Assembly (NCBI RefSeq): GCF_001510895.1
Contig: NZ_LPWA01000123.1
Coordinates: 1-56,733 of the forward strand
DNA: 56,733 bases
Direction of reading: 5' to 3'
Origin: Mesorhizobium loti
GTDB lineage: Bacteria; Pseudomonadota; Alphaproteobacteria; Rhizobiales; Rhizobiaceae
Shown here piece after piece: positions 9,620 through 18,096 of the stretch; the first letter of the stretch is position 1; the number at the start of each line of letters is the position of its first letter. The notes below the pieces were generated by a model, which saw only the letters and a program-made list of their open reading frames with translations, was not told where the DNA came from and did not search any database. A program made the position numbers and the translations under genes.

Positions 9620-10221
9620 GTGGTGATTGCGTTCGAGGAATGGTGTGCGAGTGAAACTCATCACTGTCGGAGTTTCCTTGGCGAGGACGATAAACATCGC
9701 CTTTCCAGGCTTCGAAGCCCCTTTCGCGAGCAGAGTTTATCGCGGGAAGAACCGCTCTGCATCATGCCGGAAGAGCCCTCGGGCACGATGTCAGCGCAAT
9801 GCGCATTGCTTACGATCCGGATACGGGAAAACCATATTTTGACTCACTCGACGCTTGCTTCCAGTTCAACATAACGCACACGATCGGTTTAGCCGGCTGC
9901 GTCGCCTCCAGAAATTGCCTCGTTGGCTGTGACTGTGAGAGATGGGATCGAGTTATAGATGTGGATGTGCTCTCGCATTTATTCGGAAAAAGTCATTTAA
10001 CAAAGAGGGAATTTCTTATTGAATGGACAAAACTTGAATCATTGATAAAGCTTACCGGCAAGCCATTGAATGAGAATATTCGTAGTATACGTAAGTTTTT
10101 AGCACCAAGAGCTACCCGGATAAATGAGGTCGAAATTGATATCGAAACTCAGCAATTTACCTTTGATATTAATCGACAATTTGTTTTCAGCTGGGTTGCC
10201 GGATCCGCGCCCCCTGCCTGA
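9620..10221 (+). pseudogene. Sfp-type 4'-phosphopantetheinyl transferase, frameshifted
   Basis: The family transfers the phosphopantetheine arm of CoA onto the serine of PCP and ACP domains, which the adjacent NRPS-PKS needs. The N-terminal part (LGEDDKHRLSRL) is in one frame. The rest is in the frame one base back, running SRAEFIAGRTALHHAGRALG, then DPDTGKPYFD, FNITHTIG, GCDCER (metal-binding region) and EWTKLESLIKLTG (the W-x-K-E-S-x-x-K signature). A stop at 9691-9693 closes the second frame upstream, so one base was lost at about 9700-9720. The catalytic C-terminal half is intact and could be translated alone from ATG 9799, but it would lack the first half of the fold. The 3' part from about 9950 is clearly more AT-rich than its neighbours. 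The exact N-terminus is uncertain. Confidence 0.72.
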
Positions 10222-11426
10222 CAAGGTCAGACGATAATTTTCGCATCCCATACCACATTGCTATGGAACTCCTGCCTGGGCCGCGGGATTAATGCCCACG
10301 AGGCGCATCCTTGGGGGCTCGGGGGCTCGTCAACGAAGGGGTGCTTAAGGAGAAGCTCAAGACGAGTGGGAGGTCTCGCCTGCTTGCGAGCGGACCCCTA
10401 CTATCAATGAGGTCGTTCGCAAGGCGGGAACGATGATTTTCCAGGATGCGATAATTCATCGGAAGACAAAAAGGAACGTTTCTCGCCTCTTCTGAGACGC
10501 GCTTCCCGGTCTGGAACGGATCGTTATCGCGAGTGACATCGATAACTAACATTGTTGGTCGGCGCGGCCTCCAGCGCAAGTTTTTCTTGTATGCATGCCA
10601 GCTGATCCACCGTGAAACCTAACTGCATAAATAGGTTGCAGATATAATAGGAGACGATGGCACACCAACTCGTGAAGTCGCGCCATGAACAATCAGATAC
10701 GACGTGCATACTACACGCACACACAAGCATCATGTACATTCTAATTTGTCAATCGGCGTATTTGACCTTCGACGCGAGCTAGAGGAGACGATTTGAAATG
10801 GACCCGCTTTGGCCGCTATATTTGGATGACACCGACCACGACCAGTCGAGAGGTGCGAACGTTATTAGGCATGACCCTTTCCGCTCGGAATTTATGCGCC
10901 CTGGATGGCTAAGATCATCATGGCGTCTGGTTTCTACATCACATCACCGGAGCGTAGAGCGATCTTCGCGCAACGAGTCAACAGCAGGTCCATTTCACCG
11001 CCACTTGAAAGCGTCAGTTTTCTGGCCGCGGGTCCATATGAGGCGTCGGTTAGCGTGATGGGAGAAATGCCGCCTTATCGTCCGGGAAAGTCCCTCGCAG
11101 GCAACCGTTTCCAATGTGCACGGTAAACGATCCGATCGAGCTATCCACGCGCGAGACCTTCCGCGATCAACCACAGCAGCGGACGAGTCTCTGATCGGAC
11201 GGCCTTTTCCCGCTGAAATCAATCAAATCGGTCAAGGCAGCGCTCGACCTAGCCCGCTTGATGCACGGCGGTGAGCTTTCGACGGCCTGAGGCGGCGCTC
11301 TGGTCGCCGTTGCGGTACGTTTTGACAACCCTCGTCGGGCGCCGGGATTGATCCGTCGGTGATGGCAGGCGGGGGTTTGCGGGTTGCGGTCAGCGGGTTC
11401 GTTTCGGGGCGTCTGCGCCCCATCGT
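10222..11426. other. Long stretch without a recognisable gene
   Basis: About 1.2 kb between the transferase remnant and the transposase gene. Short frames occur on both strands, for example a rightward frame at 10798-11058 and a leftward one at 10524-10739, but I recognise none and their start contexts are poor. The part next to the transposase should contain the left end of the insertion sequence; I could not fix its inverted repeat by eye. Confidence 0.4.
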
Positions 11427-12767
11427 TTATGTCGCGAGTTGCGGGATGCGACTGAGGACGATGCGCAGGGTGCGCTGGTCCGGGCAGGATGTTGGCAAGT
11501 GCAGGCGGATTTGCGTCTTCATCTCGACCACGCGCGCAGCGATCTTGATGAGGCGCAATCGCAACGTGTCGAATTGGGCGACTGCCAAGCTGGAGCGTTT
11601 CGGCATCGCGGCGCGCAGGCCCCACATCATCCAGTAGGCGCCGGCATGCAGGAACAGCCGGAACTGGTTGGCCGTCGCTCTGGTGCAGGAGGTGCGGTCG
11701 GCGGCAAGATGCGTCTTCCACGACTTGATGTGGTTCTCGGCCGCGCCGCGCCGGCAGTAGAGGTCCGCGTAGAGCGCCTTGGCCTTGCCACCGGCAAGGT
11801 TGGTGACGATGAAGCGGGTGTCAGTACCCTGGGCGCCGACCTCGACGCGGGCGATGATGCGCTCGACGCGGCTCCAGCTGCCGGCGCCGTCCAGGAACTC
11901 CTTGAACCTGCGGACCTTGCCCGTCTTCGCCGACGCTTCGAAGCGCGCCGTCGTGCTGGCTTCCAGCTCCATGACATGCTTGCGCAAGGTTGTGGTGGGC
12001 GCCACGCCGAGGATGAAGTCGACATCGTTGGCGCGGCACCAGTCGATGACCTGTGGACTGCAATAGTGGCTGTCGGCGCGGATCAGGATCCGGGTGTTCG
12101 GCCAGTTGCTCCGGATCGCCCGCACCAGGCGGCGCAGGTGGGGGCGGATTTCTGCCCCACTCGGCCGCCTCGCCGGTCGCAGGACCGCACCGACGAACCG
12201 GCCGTCGCCATCGAACACCACGATCGGCTGGAAGCCGTACTCGTCGTGATGGGCATTGAACAGGCGAAGCTGCTGGCCGCCGTGCACGGCGTCAAAGGTG
12301 TCGTCAATGTCGAGTACGATCCGCTTCGGAACCTGCCGGAAGGAGGTGCAGTAGAGGTCGACCATCGCCCGGCCCATGGCGAGCAGCGAGCGCACATCGG
12401 GCAGGTTCTCCAGCCGACACATCGTCGATTGCGACGCCAGATCCCGACCCGAAGGGGGTGCATCCTGGGCCATCTTGAAGATCGGATCGGAGCGCAGCCG
12501 GTTGGCATCATTGCCATCCTCATAACCGGCGGCAATCATCTTCATGCGGAAGCCGATCATATCGGCCAGGCTGTGGACGACCTGGTCCGGGCAGCGCGGA
12601 TCATCGATGCAGCGTGCCAGACGCTCCGCCACCCGCAGCCGCTTCTCCACCTCGGCCAGAGCCAGAACGCCACTGTTGGACGACAGCATGCCGCCGTCGA
12701 AACGGGCGACGACGGACTTGCCTCCGACAGATGACAAACCGCTCAGCGGTAGCGTAGAATCGTCCAT
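11427..12767 (-). CDS. IS1380-family transposase
   Basis: A full-length 446-residue DDE transposase. Seen in it are the family-like N-terminus with FDGGMLSSNSGVLAL, the segment IVLDIDDTFDAVHG with the first catalytic acid, ILIRADSHYC with the second, and the C-terminal block CRRGAAENHIKSWK carrying the glutamate. The frame is uninterrupted, so the element may still be active. On the promoter side, at about 12850-12878, the sequence GTGAATTTTTCGGG may belong to the terminal inverted repeat, but I could not pair it with a left copy. The element separates the NRPS-PKS block from the propionate block and probably arrived independently of both. Confidence 0.88.
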   Translation of the reverse strand: MDDSTLPLSGLSSVGGKSVVARFDGGMLSSNSGVLALAEVEKRLRVAERLARCIDDPRCPDQVVHSLADMIGFRMKMIAAGYEDGNDANRLRSDPIFKMAQDAPPSGRDLASQSTMCRLENLPDVRSLLAMGRAMVDLYCTSFRQVPKRIVLDIDDTFDAVHGGQQLRLFNAHHDEYGFQPIVVFDGDGRFVGAVLRPARRPSGAEIRPHLRRLVRAIRSNWPNTRILIRADSHYCSPQVIDWCRANDVDFILGVAPTTTLRKHVMELEASTTARFEASAKTGKVRRFKEFLDGAGSWSRVERIIARVEVGAQGTDTRFIVTNLAGGKAKALYADLYCRRGAAENHIKSWKTHLAADRTSCTRATANQFRLFLHAGAYWMMWGLRAAMPKRSSLAVAQFDTLRLRLIKIAARVVEMKTQIRLHLPTSCPDQRTLRIVLSRIPQLAT

Positions 12768-12913
12768 GGCGGGTGTGGTCTCCGGAAATGATTAGGATTG
12801 GCGTAAGCAACCAAATCCTACGTCATTTCAACGGCTTGCATCACATCCGCCAACCCACCGTGAATTTTTCGGGCTAGTTGAACGTGGGGGCCTGCGGCAA
12901 GGTCAATCAGAAT

Positions 12914-14326
12914 CTAGCAGAGGCTGTACGGCAATTCGCCACGTCGATCATGGTCGACGGCGATCTTGCTCTTGAGTGGCGGAACCGCGCGCTGAATGCA
13001 ATCTACACGTTCACAAATGCGGCATGAAACGCCGATAGGCTCGAACGCGGAACTGTTGGCAAGATCCAGCCGGTCTGCGTAGACGAAATCGCCCGCATTG
13101 GAGATCTCGCATCCAAGCGCGATCGCATAGCGCCGATGAGGAGAGCCAAATCCGCCGTCCAATTTGGTGATTTCCGCGGCGACACTGAGATAACGCACAC
13201 CATCTGGCGTCTCGGCCAATTGGCAAATCATGCGGCCAGGGGTTTCGAACGTCTGGTGAGCGTTCCACAACGGGCACGCCGCCCCGTAGCGGGCGAACTG
13301 CAACTTCGCAGCGCTGTGGCGCTTGGTGATGTTACCGGCTCGGTCGATGCGCGCGAAGAAGACCGGGACGCCTCTCATCCGAGGCCTTTGCAATGTCGAA
13401 AGTCGATGCGCGACCTGCTCAAGGCTGGCGCCGAAACGAATAGCGAGCAGGTGCAGGTCGTGTCGAAGGTCTTTTGCCGCGCCAAGGAAGGGACGATATG
13501 GCAACATGAGCGCGCCGGCAAAATAGTTCTGCAAGCCGATCCTGCATATCTCTGCCGCCTCTGAGGTGCGGAAGCGCGCTCGTTCGATGATGGCGTTGAT
13601 TTCCGCCCGATGCTCCAAGGCGCCGACCTGGAATGCCATCTGAAAGCTACGCGTCGGGGCGGGCGAGTAAGGGTTCAAATACAGCACGCGCGAGGAAGCG
13701 TCGAAGCGCCTGATCACCCGCTCATCGTTGCCAGCACGCGCAAGGCGAACGTGATGATGCTGCTCCAGGTGATCTGCCAATGCCGTACCGAGATCTCGAT
13801 CCGGCACGCCCACGGCTTTCGCCAGATGCTCGGCCGCCCGGTCTAGCTCATCGATGTAGTTGTCAACAAAATGGAAGAAGTCCCGCACTTCCTCATAAGG
13901 TGTCGGCTCGGCAAAAGCATTGGTTCGGATCAGCTGGTCATCGAAACTCGCAAGTTGCTCGCTATTTCTGCGATACGCCTGATGACACGTGATCAATGCA
14001 TGAGCGAAAGACGGTGCGTTTTGGGCAACGAACTTGAGTTCCTGAAATCCGGCTAAAACACCGCCGAATACGGGGTCAGCAAGCGCCTCGCTCAGTGCCG
14101 AGAGCAATCGGTCGGTTTCACTGCCGCCGATCGAAGCGATATCCACCTGGAATTTTTCAGCCAACGCAAGAAGGACCGCGGCTGAAACCGGTCGTTGGTT
14201 ATTTTCTATCTGGTTCAGATAGCTGGTCGAAATCCCCAGCCGCTCGGCGAACGCGGCCTGGGTGGCCTTGCTGGTCTCCCGTAATTCGCGGACGCGGCGC
14301 CCGATGAAAAGCTTTCCGTTAGCCAT
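12914..14326 (-). CDS. XRE-family short-chain acyl regulator (PccR/RamB-like)
   Basis: A 470-residue regulator: an XRE helix-turn-helix at about 5-60 (FAERLGISTSYLNQIENNQR), then the long sensing region of the family and a C-terminal cysteine cluster (CRICERVDCIQRAVPP). Members of this family bind short-chain acyl-CoAs such as propionyl-CoA and control propionate or glyoxylate genes. The gene is divergent from pccB with 221 bases between the start codons, the usual arrangement of a regulator and its target. The start MANGKLFIG was chosen because it leads straight into the helix-turn-helix; an upstream in-frame start is possible. Regulation of pccBA-mutase is inferred from family and position. 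Confidence 0.87.
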   Translation of the reverse strand: MANGKLFIGRRVRELRETSKATQAAFAERLGISTSYLNQIENNQRPVSAAVLLALAEKFQVDIASIGGSETDRLLSALSEALADPVFGGVLAGFQELKFVAQNAPSFAHALITCHQAYRRNSEQLASFDDQLIRTNAFAEPTPYEEVRDFFHFVDNYIDELDRAAEHLAKAVGVPDRDLGTALADHLEQHHHVRLARAGNDERVIRRFDASSRVLYLNPYSPAPTRSFQMAFQVGALEHRAEINAIIERARFRTSEAAEICRIGLQNYFAGALMLPYRPFLGAAKDLRHDLHLLAIRFGASLEQVAHRLSTLQRPRMRGVPVFFARIDRAGNITKRHSAAKLQFARYGAACPLWNAHQTFETPGRMICQLAETPDGVRYLSVAAEITKLDGGFGSPHRRYAIALGCEISNAGDFVYADRLDLANSSAFEPIGVSCRICERVDCIQRAVPPLKSKIAVDHDRRGELPYSLC

Positions 14327-14374
14327 TTGCCATTTCGCATTTTTCTGTTGGCAATTTCGTACATTTCGCAATCG
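14324..14374. promoter_or_regulatory. Repeated ATTTCGCA-like motifs, candidate regulator site
   Basis: Next to the start of the XRE regulator, the words CATTTGCC, CATTTCGCA and CATTTCGCAA occur within 50 bases, the last forming a near-palindromic ATTTCGCAAT. PccR/RamB-type regulators recognise TTTGC-rich paired motifs, so these are reasonable operator candidates serving both divergent genes. The repeats are seen; their use is inferred. Confidence 0.4.
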
Positions 14375-14547
14375 CACCCAGTCAATCCTTTTCCTTTCAT
14401 TGCTAGCGAACTAATGCGGAACTCATTTCTGCGGGAGGTGCTCGTGCGATTGCCCAGCGAAAGAAGACCTAGTTCAACGCAAAGCCGGCGGATCGCGAGG
14501 CAGTTGCCGACGGCTTGGAACCTGCTCGAAGCAGAGGCAGGGCTCTG

Positions 14548-16080
14548 ATGCGAGCCGTTCTCGAACAACTCGAATTCCGTCGTGCGCAGGCCCGCATAGG
14601 CGGCGGGCAGAAGCGTGTCGATGCCCAACACGCGAAAGGCAAGCTGACCGCGCGGGAGCGCCTGCTGGTGCTTCTCGACGAAGGCTCCTTCGAAGAATAC
14701 GACATGTATGTTACGCATCGGGCCACGGACTTCGGCATGGCTGAACAGAAAGTCGCCGGTGATGGCGTGGTCACAGGCTGGGGTACGATCAACGGCCGGC
14801 TTGTTTACGTCTTCTCCCAGGACTTCACGGTGCTTGGCGGATCGCTGTCCGAGACACACGCTCAGAAGATCTGCAAGATCATGGACATGGCGGTGCGCAA
14901 CGGGGCGCCGGTGATCGGCCTCAACGATTCCGGCGGCGCGCGGATCCAGGAGGGTGTCGCTTCGCTTGCTGGCTACGCCGACGTCTTCAAGCGCAATGTC
15001 GATGCTTCCGGCGTCATTCCGCAGATTTCGGTGATCATGGGTCCCTGCGCCGGTGGCGCGGTCTATTCCCCGGCCATGACCGACTTCATCTTCATGGTTC
15101 GAGATTCCTCCTACATGTTCGTGACCGGCCCCGATGTGGTCAAGACGGTGACAAACGAGATCGTAACCGCGGAGGAACTCGGCGGCGCGGCAACTCACAC
15201 GCAGAAGTCCTCTGTGGCGGACGGGGCTTTCGAAAACGATATCGAGGCCCTGGAAGAGGTTCGGCGCCTCTTTGATTTCCTGCCGCTGAACAATCGGGAA
15301 AAGCCGCCCGTGCGGCCGTTCTATGACGATCCGGAACGGATTGAGCTACGTCTCGACACGCTCGTGCCGGAAAGTGCAAACAAGCCCTACGACATGAAGG
15401 AGTTGATCACGGCAATCGCCGACGAAGGCGACTTCTTCGAGCTTCAGGCTGCGTTCGCGCGAAACATCATCACCGGATATCTGCGCATCGAGGGCAGGAC
15501 CGTAGGGGTGGTGGCCAACCAGCCGATGGTACTGGCCGGATGCCTCGACATTGATTCCTCACGCAAGGCGGCGCGTTTCGTTCGCTTCTGCGACGCCTTC
15601 GACATCCCGATCCTGACGCTTGTCGACGTGCCGGGTTTCCTGCCGGGCATTGGCCAGGAATATGGCGGCGTCATCAAGCACGGAGCCAAGCTGCTGTTTG
15701 CCTACTCCCAGGCGACCGTGCCGATGGTCACACTAATCACCCGCAAGGCTTATGGCGGCGCCTACGACGTGATGGCGTCGAAACATATCGGCGCGGATAT
15801 CAATTACGCCTGGCCGACCGCCCAAATCGCGGTGATGGGCGCAAAGGGCGCTGCCGAGATCCTCTACCGGTCCGAGCTCGGCGATCCAGCGCGGCTGGCA
15901 GCTCATACCAAGGAATACGAGCAGCGTTTTGCCAACCCCTTCATTGCCGCCGAGCGCGGCTTCATCGATGAGGTGATCATGCCGCATTCCTCACGCAAGC
16001 GGATCGCGCGCGCCTTTGCCGCTCTGCGCGGCAAAAACGTCGAGACGCGCTGGAAGAAGCACGACACCATCCCGCTTTGA
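14548..16080 (+). CDS. pccB: Propionyl-CoA carboxylase beta subunit
   Basis: A 510-residue carboxyltransferase that moves CO2 from carboxybiotin onto propionyl-CoA to give methylmalonyl-CoA. It has the two crotonase-like halves of the family, with the acyl-CoA site segment NDSGGARIQEG and GPCAGGAVYSP in the first and GFLPGIGQEYGG with RKAYGGAYDVM in the second. The start MRAVLEQLEFRR was chosen because AGGCAGGG precedes it and the family N-terminus begins there. It is the first gene of a tight rightward operon with pccA and the mutase, and divergent from the XRE regulator. Closely related acetyl-CoA carboxylases exist, but the mutase downstream supports propionyl-CoA. Confidence 0.93.
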   Translation: MRAVLEQLEFRRAQARIGGGQKRVDAQHAKGKLTARERLLVLLDEGSFEEYDMYVTHRATDFGMAEQKVAGDGVVTGWGTINGRLVYVFSQDFTVLGGSLSETHAQKICKIMDMAVRNGAPVIGLNDSGGARIQEGVASLAGYADVFKRNVDASGVIPQISVIMGPCAGGAVYSPAMTDFIFMVRDSSYMFVTGPDVVKTVTNEIVTAEELGGAATHTQKSSVADGAFENDIEALEEVRRLFDFLPLNNREKPPVRPFYDDPERIELRLDTLVPESANKPYDMKELITAIADEGDFFELQAAFARNIITGYLRIEGRTVGVVANQPMVLAGCLDIDSSRKAARFVRFCDAFDIPILTLVDVPGFLPGIGQEYGGVIKHGAKLLFAYSQATVPMVTLITRKAYGGAYDVMASKHIGADINYAWPTAQIAVMGAKGAAEILYRSELGDPARLAAHTKEYEQRFANPFIAAERGFIDEVIMPHSSRKRIARAFAALRGKNVETRWKKHDTIPL

Positions 16081-16092
16081 GTGCGCAAGAAG

Positions 16093-18096
16093 ATGTTCAA
16101 GAAGATCCTGATTGCCAACCGTGGCGAGATAGCGTGCCGGGTGATCAAGACGGCACAGAGGCTTGGCATAGCCACTGTCGCCGTCTACTCTGACGCTGAC
16201 CGCGACGCCTTGCATGTCCGGCAAGCTGATGAAGCGGTCCATATCGGGCCTGCCCCCTCAGCCCAGTCCTATCTTCGTATTGCGAATATCCTTGATGCCG
16301 TCGCCATAACGGGGGCCGATTCGGTTCATCCGGGCTACGGTTTCCTGTCTGAAAATTCAAATTTCGCCGACGCGCTCAAAGCCAAGGGCATCGCCTTCAT
16401 CGGGCCCTCGCCCGTCGCCATCGAGGCGATGGGCGACAAGATCACGTCGAAAAGGATCGCGGCATCTGCCGGTGTCTCCACTGTGCCTGGCCACATGGGC
16501 CTGATCGAGGATGCAAAGGAAGCGGTGCGCATCGCCGCAGAGATTGGCTTTCCTGTCATGATCAAGGCATCCGCCGGCGGTGGCGGCAAAGGCATGCGCA
16601 TTGCCTGGAACGAGGCCGAGGCGCGCGAAGGATTTCAGTCCTCGCGAAACGAGGCCAAGAACGCCTTTGGCGACGACCGTATCTTCATCGAGAAATTCGT
16701 CACCGAGCCACGCCACATCGAGATTCAGGTGCTCGGTGATCAGTACGGCAATATCGTCTACCTCGGCGAGCGGGAATGCTCGATTCAGCGCCGAAACCAG
16801 AAGATCATCGAGGAGGCCCCCTCCCCGTTCATCGACGAAGCGACTCGACATGCGATGGGCAAGCAGGCCGTCGCTCTTGCAAAGGCGGTCGGCTACCACT
16901 CGGCAGGCACCGTTGAATTCATCGTTGATCGCGACCGCAACTTCTACTTCCTCGAGATGAACACCCGGCTTCAGGTCGAACACCCGGTCACAGAACTTGT
17001 GACCGGCATTGATCTGGTCGAGGAAATGATCCGCATTGCCGCCGGCGAGAAGCTACGCTTTGACCAAGAAGATATGAGGCTGAACGGTTGGGCGATCGAA
17101 AGCCGGCTCTACGCCGAAGACCCGTATCGCAACTTCCTGCCCTCGATCGGTCGCCTGACGCGCTACAGGCCGCCAGCCGAAGGTAGGCGCGCGGACAGCT
17201 CACTTATTCGCAACGACACCGGTGTGGTCGAGGGCTCGGAAATCTCGATGCACTACGACCCCATGATCGCCAAGCTCTGCGCCTGGGCGCCTGACCGGCT
17301 GGGCGCAATCAACGCCATGGGCGCCGCGCTGGATAACTTCGAGGTTGAAGGCATTGGCCACAATCTGCCGTTTCTCTCCGCTGTTATGGACCATCCCCGG
17401 TTTCGCGAGGGGCGGCTGAACACAGCCTTTATCGGCGAGGAGTTTCCGGACGGCTTCGCCGGTGTGATCCCAACCGATGCGGATGAGCGCAAGCTCGCGG
17501 CCATCGCGACATACATCAATTGGAAGCTCCAGCGTCGTGACGTCCTGATCTCCGGGGCCATGGACAATCATACTCGAAGAGTATCCGGAGATTGGATTGT
17601 CATGCTTAACAACCATGCCTTTCAGGTCGCCGTGCGCGACCAGGAACACGGAACCACGGTATCATTTGATGATGGCTCGGTGGTGACCGTCGCAAGTGAC
17701 TGGGTGCCGGGACGGCCCCTCGCCCACTTTCAAATTGGCGCCGAAAGTGCGGCGATCAAAACGTCACGGTCAGGAACCGGCTACAGACTGCGCTGGCGCG
17801 GCATGGATGTCGTCGCCCATGTACGCAGCCCAGCGGTCGCCAAACTGGCACGGTTGATGCGGCAGAAGCGCCCGCCAGACACTTCCAAACTGCTGCTTTG
17901 CCCGATGCCCGGTATGCTCACGGCGATTGCCGTTTCCGAAGGAGAGTCGGTCGAGGCTGGCCAGATTCTTGCAACGGTGGAAGCGATGAAAATGGAGAAC
18001 GTCCTGCGCGCCGAACGGCGGGCCGTCATCAAACGGATCGCCGTCTGGGCGGGGGCAAGCCTGGCCGTGGACGAACCCATTCTGGAGTTCGAATGA
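16093..18096 (+). CDS. pccA: Propionyl-CoA carboxylase alpha subunit (biotin carboxylase + BCCP)
   Basis: A 667-residue biotin-dependent subunit. It opens with FKKILIANRGEIACRV, continues through the ATP-grasp biotin carboxylase domain (KASAGGGGKGMRIAW; EMNTRLQVEHPVTE) and ends with a biotinyl domain carrying EAMKMEN, whose lysine is the biotin attachment site. It carboxylates biotin with ATP and bicarbonate for PccB. I place the start at the ATG giving MFKK; a GTG directly after the pccB stop would add four residues. Its last codons overlap the mutase start by four bases. It is the enzyme in this window that consumes the product of the downstream biotin operon. Confidence 0.93.
   Translation: MFKKILIANRGEIACRVIKTAQRLGIATVAVYSDADRDALHVRQADEAVHIGPAPSAQSYLRIANILDAVAITGADSVHPGYGFLSENSNFADALKAKGIAFIGPSPVAIEAMGDKITSKRIAASAGVSTVPGHMGLIEDAKEAVRIAAEIGFPVMIKASAGGGGKGMRIAWNEAEAREGFQSSRNEAKNAFGDDRIFIEKFVTEPRHIEIQVLGDQYGNIVYLGERECSIQRRNQKIIEEAPSPFIDEATRHAMGKQAVALAKAVGYHSAGTVEFIVDRDRNFYFLEMNTRLQVEHPVTELVTGIDLVEEMIRIAAGEKLRFDQEDMRLNGWAIESRLYAEDPYRNFLPSIGRLTRYRPPAEGRRADSSLIRNDTGVVEGSEISMHYDPMIAKLCAWAPDRLGAINAMGAALDNFEVEGIGHNLPFLSAVMDHPRFREGRLNTAFIGEEFPDGFAGVIPTDADERKLAAIATYINWKLQRRDVLISGAMDNHTRRVSGDWIVMLNNHAFQVAVRDQEHGTTVSFDDGSVVTVASDWVPGRPLAHFQIGAESAAIKTSRSGTGYRLRWRGMDVVAHVRSPAVAKLARLMRQKRPPDTSKLLLCPMPGMLTAIAVSEGESVEAGQILATVEAMKMENVLRAERRAVIKRIAVWAGASLAVDEPILEFE

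Noticed and set aside
11439..12734. A long frame on the plus strand opposite the transposase gene.
   Set aside because: It is the antisense shadow of a clear IS1380 transposase; high G+C codon bias keeps the opposite strand open.
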